The notes beneath the pieces were generated by a model. The model searched no databases, was not told the DNA's origin, and saw only the letters and a program-made list of their open reading frames with translations. A program made the position numbers and the translations under genes. A DNA stretch of 35,073 bases from Gloeocapsa sp. DLM2.Bin57 (lineage in GTDB: Bacteria; Cyanobacteriota; Cyanobacteriia; Cyanobacteriales; Gloeocapsaceae): the NCBI GenBank assembly GCA_007693955.1, contig RECR01000042.1, forward strand, positions 1-35,073, read 5' to 3'. This document shows, piece by piece, positions 31,540 to 35,073 of this stretch; position 1 is the stretch's first letter; the number at the start of each line of letters is the position of its first letter.

Positions 31540-34002
31540 TTATTTGTTGGGTGATTCTAGGGCTGCTTTAGGGTAAGCAATCCTTCTGTGTTTAGATTGT
31601 TCCCAAACATCAACAAAAACAGAGGCAATGATTGCCAACTCGTCATATTTGAGACCACTATCTACTAATTGATTATCTTGCCAACGTGCTTTTAAAATTT
31701 TACTAATCATAATCAAGGCTTTATCTCTATTAGCATTTTCTAGGGAGCGTAAAGCTGCTTCACAGCTATCTGCTAACATCATGATACCCGCTTCTCTGCT
31801 TTGAGGGATTGGTCCATCATAGCGAAAGTCGTACTCAGACACTTCTGGTTCGCCATTTGCTTCGGCTATTTGTTTAGCTTGGAAGTAAAAATAGGCGATT
31901 AACATTGTTCCTTGGTGTTGGGGAATAAAATCAGAAATGGCTTTGGGCAACTCATGACGACGCGCCATTATTATACCCTGAGTAACGTGTTTTTTGATAA
32001 TAGCTGCACTTGCCCAGGGATCGTTGATGGTATCATGTTTATTAGGTCCACCCATTTGGTTTTCGATGAAACCGAGGGGATCGTGTAACTTACCAATATC
32101 ATGATAGAGAGTGCCTGCCCGAATTAATTCTACATTGCAGTTTAATTTTCGGGCTGCACCTTCTGCTAAGGAAGCAACGAAGAGGGTATGTTGCCAAGTT
32201 CCTGGGGCTTCTTCGGCGAGTTTTTTGAGTAGGGGTTGGTTAATGTTAGACAATTCGGATAGACGACTAGGGGTAAGTAAGCCAAACAGACGCTCTAAAT
32301 AGGGACTAATACCTATAGCAAAAACGCTCCAACCTAGACCTGGTAAGAGTCCATAATAGATTCCTTGTTGTAGGGCTGTTGACCAAATAGCTACGGGGCT
32401 GGAAGTAAAAATTAAGCGAATAATAAAATACACTGCCCATTGACTTAAACCGACTCCTACACCTAGTTGGGCTAGTTGATCGCGATCGCGTAATCTTCCT
32501 GCTATAGAAGCGGCGATAATTCCTCCTATTGCGCCTACTGCTAGGGGTTCCCAGTCTTCTCCTTCGGAAATTTCATCAGCCAAGATGGTTAAGATTGTGG
32601 AGACTCCTACTTGTGTTATCCCTACTGTTGGTCCATAAAAGCTACTCGTTAATAACCCCACTGCAGGTAAGCTAGTGTAGGGAACTTGAAAGATCGCCAT
32701 TAAGGGTGAACTAACGGTTAATAAACACAGTAAAATTTGATCTCGACTGCGCAATTTGGTTGGGCTTTTGCTTTGACTTAACCAAAGAATAGTTGTTGCT
32801 GTGGTGGCGATCGCCACAGAAATTCCCAAACCTTGTTTATTAACTCCTCGGTAAATCATCCCCAAGGCGTCTAGTTTCAAGAATTGTTGTGAGCTAATTT
32901 CTTCACCTTGTGCAACGATTATTTCATCTTTATTGATATAGATTAGCTGTTCTGGTATTGCTTCTGCTGCTGTTTCAGCTAGTTTAGCCGTTGCTTCGCT
33001 GTCTATAATCAGGTTGGGTTGTAGAAATCTCAGCAAGATTGTACTTGCTAGCATTTTTGCTGTTTCGGGGATATCATCTCTGAGTAATTCCGGGTTGGCT
33101 TGTTCTACTTCTATACCTAAATGAACGTTGATTGTTTGCTGCATGAGACCTTCTGGTATTCCTTGGGGGATACCTTGGGTAAGGATTCTTCGGGTTGTCC
33201 TTCTGATAATTATTTCTGTTGTTTGCCAAACTTCGTCGCTTAAATCTAGTATCAGCCTTTTTTCAGCTTCTGTGAGTTGTATATTTTGATTTTGTGTCAA
33301 TTCTGACCAAGTGCGTTCATATTGACGACGAGCTTTTTTTATGGTTGCTAGTAATTCTTGATATTCAGATGAGCTGATTTTTTTCTGGTAATATTGCAAT
33401 TTAGCAATTACTTGCTCTTTTTGTAAATTGAGTTCAGAGTTAATGGCTAGGGAGAGATCTTCTGGTTGGCGAGTCTCACCAATTTGATTAAGTATATCCT
33501 GCCATTCTGCTTCCTGAGCTTGACGCAAGTAAAGTTGACTTTCACGAGAGAGGATCTCTGTTTCACTGATATAGGGAAACTCTCCTACTGTTTCTCTCAA
33601 TAAGGCTATGTGGTTTAAATAATCTTGAATATTGCTAAGAATTTGTTCTGTGATCAAAGGATCTTTTTTCAGAACCGGTACTGCTCCGTCTCTGGCTTGT
33701 TTGCGTAGCCTTTCTGTTTCTTGTGTATCAACTATAGTTAGATAACTTGGGGCGATATAGGTTCTAGGGGCGATCGCTCCTCTAGTTAAAGTTGGTTGAT
33801 TATAAAACCGATTACCTAAAACGCTAGTTAAAGATACGATAGTCAAAACCAACATAATGGGTGGTTTAGCTTTGGCTAGGTATTTTGAGGTTTTTGAGGG
33901 TTGTTTAGGTTTTGAGGGAGATTGTTTAGATAGTTGTCCCAATTTGGCTGAGTGTTTTTCCAGCCATTGTTCTATATGATGAGTGAAGGAGTAAATATTC
34001 AT
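31540..34002 (-). CDS. PgpH-type 7TM-HD domain phosphodiesterase
   Basis: Membrane protein of 820 aa with the architecture of the c-di-AMP phosphodiesterase PgpH. One transmembrane helix lies at about 50-65 (PPIMLVLTIVSLTSVLGN), then a long extracytoplasmic 7TMR-HDED region (about 80-375) with a coiled middle (SSEYQELLATIKKARRQYERTW). A seven-helix block at about 395-585 is followed by the cytoplasmic HD domain, with the metal-binding His634-Asp635 in LYHDIGKL and preceding TWQHTLFVASLAEGAAR. It should lower cyclic dinucleotide levels; c-di-AMP is the known substrate in Firmicutes and is inferred here. First gene of the operon with the next two. Confidence 0.9.
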   Translation of the reverse strand: MNIYSFTHHIEQWLEKHSAKLGQLSKQSPSKPKQPSKTSKYLAKAKPPIMLVLTIVSLTSVLGNRFYNQPTLTRGAIAPRTYIAPSYLTIVDTQETERLRKQARDGAVPVLKKDPLITEQILSNIQDYLNHIALLRETVGEFPYISETEILSRESQLYLRQAQEAEWQDILNQIGETRQPEDLSLAINSELNLQKEQVIAKLQYYQKKISSSEYQELLATIKKARRQYERTWSELTQNQNIQLTEAEKRLILDLSDEVWQTTEIIIRRTTRRILTQGIPQGIPEGLMQQTINVHLGIEVEQANPELLRDDIPETAKMLASTILLRFLQPNLIIDSEATAKLAETAAEAIPEQLIYINKDEIIVAQGEEISSQQFLKLDALGMIYRGVNKQGLGISVAIATTATTILWLSQSKSPTKLRSRDQILLCLLTVSSPLMAIFQVPYTSLPAVGLLTSSFYGPTVGITQVGVSTILTILADEISEGEDWEPLAVGAIGGIIAASIAGRLRDRDQLAQLGVGVGLSQWAVYFIIRLIFTSSPVAIWSTALQQGIYYGLLPGLGWSVFAIGISPYLERLFGLLTPSRLSELSNINQPLLKKLAEEAPGTWQHTLFVASLAEGAARKLNCNVELIRAGTLYHDIGKLHDPLGFIENQMGGPNKHDTINDPWASAAIIKKHVTQGIIMARRHELPKAISDFIPQHQGTMLIAYFYFQAKQIAEANGEPEVSEYDFRYDGPIPQSREAGIMMLADSCEAALRSLENANRDKALIMISKILKARWQDNQLVDSGLKYDELAIIASVFVDVWEQSKHRRIAYPKAALESPNK

Positions 34003-34101
34003 TGTTTTGCCTTGTTATAACACCATCAGCCTTGGGATTTAATCGTAACCGATATACTTATTTATTTTAGTATTTATTTCTGAAAATGTTGGCTACAGAT
34101 A

Positions 34102-34941
34102 CTACCAAGTTTGTTGTTGAGAAATAATTTTTAACTGTTTTCGAGGTTGAATTAGTCCAGGTTGAGCAATAGTTTGAGATGTTTGTTGCCAATTAGCTAA
34201 GCCTGTTGGGGTGATACCACACCAAGAGGCGTAGAGTTGACTAGCGATTGTGATACTGATTCGCTGTTGGTGGTTTTGTTGAAGGGATAACCGCAATTGT
34301 AGGGGTATATTATGATAACCGTTATAAACTCCTGTTAAGGCTCCTGTTAAGGCTTGAGTAATTTCTGGTTGATATTTACTTTGTTTAGCTCGATTTATAG
34401 CTAGGTTAAAGTCTTGGGGTGTAAAGAGAAAACAGTAGATGGCTAAGGCGATCGCTGTTTCTGGTTGTTTGAGACGTGATAATTTATTTACCACCTGATT
34501 TAAGGATAAATTTTGTTCTAAGTAGCTTTGTACTTGTTCTAATTGTTCTGTTAATTTGGTTTGGCTATTTTCCTGTAATAGTTGTTTAAGCAAGTCTTGG
34601 GGTTCAAGTTGTTCTGTTAAAGCTAAAGATATAGCCTTAGACCAGGTTAACAATTCTTGAAGAGTTTCTGTTGTTTGATTAAGTTTTGTAATTATTGCTG
34701 TTAGTTTATTGGTCAAGAGTTGGGGGCTGTCGTGAAAAAATAGTAGCACTGGTAAAGTAGCTACCGCCATTTGACTAATTGTTAAATTAGCTAAACCTTC
34801 CATTTGCTTTATGTTTAAATCTCCTGACTCGATCAGGTTTTTTGTTTGCTTAATCATCAACTCACTGAGAATGTCTGATTGAGTTATGTTTAAGCTTCCC
34901 CAGATTGCTCCTTGAAATCTACTTAAGGTTGAGTATAACAT
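34102..34941 (-). CDS. ADP-ribosylglycohydrolase-like protein, probably inactive
   Basis: The 279-aa helical protein resembles the ADP-ribosylglycohydrolase (ARH/DraG) fold at both ends: RFQGAIWGSLN near residues 8-18 parallels the family start RxxGxLxGxxxGD, and ALTGALTGVYNGYHNIP near 205-221 parallels the C-terminal GALxGAxxGxxxIP. The aspartates that bind the magnesium pair (GDALG, DDT, DTDT in active members) are not seen. If the fold assignment is right it is a pseudoenzyme, perhaps a binding or regulatory protein. The match is distant and I am unsure. It lies 99 bp upstream of the 7TM-HD gene on the same strand. Confidence 0.5.
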   Translation of the reverse strand: MLYSTLSRFQGAIWGSLNITQSDILSELMIKQTKNLIESGDLNIKQMEGLANLTISQMAVATLPVLLFFHDSPQLLTNKLTAIITKLNQTTETLQELLTWSKAISLALTEQLEPQDLLKQLLQENSQTKLTEQLEQVQSYLEQNLSLNQVVNKLSRLKQPETAIALAIYCFLFTPQDFNLAINRAKQSKYQPEITQALTGALTGVYNGYHNIPLQLRLSLQQNHQQRISITIASQLYASWCGITPTGLANWQQTSQTIAQPGLIQPRKQLKIISQQQTW

Positions 34942-34960
34942 ATTTATTATTTAGCTTAAC

Positions 34961-35011
34961 CGCGAGAAGCCTCAAGCTTTATTTTCTCAAATAAGCGTGA
35001 GATGAATCGCG
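34961..35011 (+). repeat. Second IS605-right-end-like hairpin
   Basis: Nested complementarity: CGCGA (34961-34965) with TCGCG (35007-35011), CTCA (34971-34974) with TGAG (34998-35001), GCTT (34976-34979) with AAGC (34993-34996), ATTT with AAAT around a TCTC loop. GAAGC lies between outer and inner stems, the same architecture as the hairpin at 60-114. No tnpB-like frame is present to its left, so it could be a solo end or a relic. Confidence 0.4.
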
Positions 35012-35073
35012 TCCTTATTTATTTTATTTCATCTTGATTCTGTATATAAGTTTTAAGGGTTGAAATAGTAACA

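Noticed and set aside
32111-32302. 63-codon plus-strand frame opposite the 7TM-HD gene
   Set aside because: It is antisense to the HD domain region with no own features.

Overview
The window is cyanobacterial chromosome. Four things point to this: the HIP1 octamer GCGATCGC recurs throughout (for example at 321 and 540); there is a complete mycosporine-like amino acid (MAA) sunscreen cluster; there is a cyanobacterial-type Hfq next to dapF; and several cyanobacteria-restricted families are present (Npun_F0494, DUF1823, DUF29, SmtA, ComFB). Base composition is AT-rich. I cannot assign a species. No rRNA, tRNA or CRISPR array was seen.

Layout. 1-125: right-end remnant of an IS200/IS605-type element with an omega-RNA-like hairpin, abutting a beta-ketoacyl-ACP synthase (126-1238) and a secreted collagen-like protein (1229-2596). 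2608-3230: a HicA/HicB toxin-antitoxin pair whose promoter spacer is a perfect palindrome. 3288-6433: an XRE regulator fused to a substrate-binding domain, an MFS transporter, a small metallothionein gene (smtA, 5728-5895) with two SmtB/ArsR-type operators, and an Npun_F0494-family gene. 6436-11027: cobQ, a gene relic, a small unknown gene, and a ClC chloride transporter with CBS and UspA-like domains and an altered gating motif. 11070-13597: a GAF-GGDEF diguanylate cyclase, a DUF29 protein and a phosphoribulokinase-like kinase. 13594-15215 (minus): a tight hfq - M23 peptidase - comFB operon. 15237-20554 (plus): dapF, a glycosyltransferase and rfbCDAB (dTDP-L-rhamnose), closed by a clear intrinsic terminator. 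20848-25397: mysABCD, the MAA pathway. 25369-26369: an IS630 OrfA remnant and 545 bp of non-coding DNA. 26370-29716: ParA and EamA on the minus strand, divergent from DUF1823-bioF. 29800-34941 (minus): an ADP-ribosylglycohydrolase-like pseudoenzyme, a PgpH-type 7TM-HD phosphodiesterase, a small conserved protein and a phosphohexomutase. The window ends with a second IS605-like hairpin.

How the genes work together. MysA, MysB, MysC and MysD should convert sedoheptulose 7-phosphate through 4-deoxygadusol and mycosporine-glycine to a disubstituted imine MAA such as shinorine. RfbA, B, C and D convert glucose-1-phosphate to dTDP-L-rhamnose. A GGDEF cyclase, a ComFB cyclic-dinucleotide receptor and a PgpH-type phosphodiesterase give the region a second-messenger flavour. 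The hfq-M23-comFB operon may link Hfq, wall remodelling and cyclic-dinucleotide sensing around pili or competence; that link is inference.
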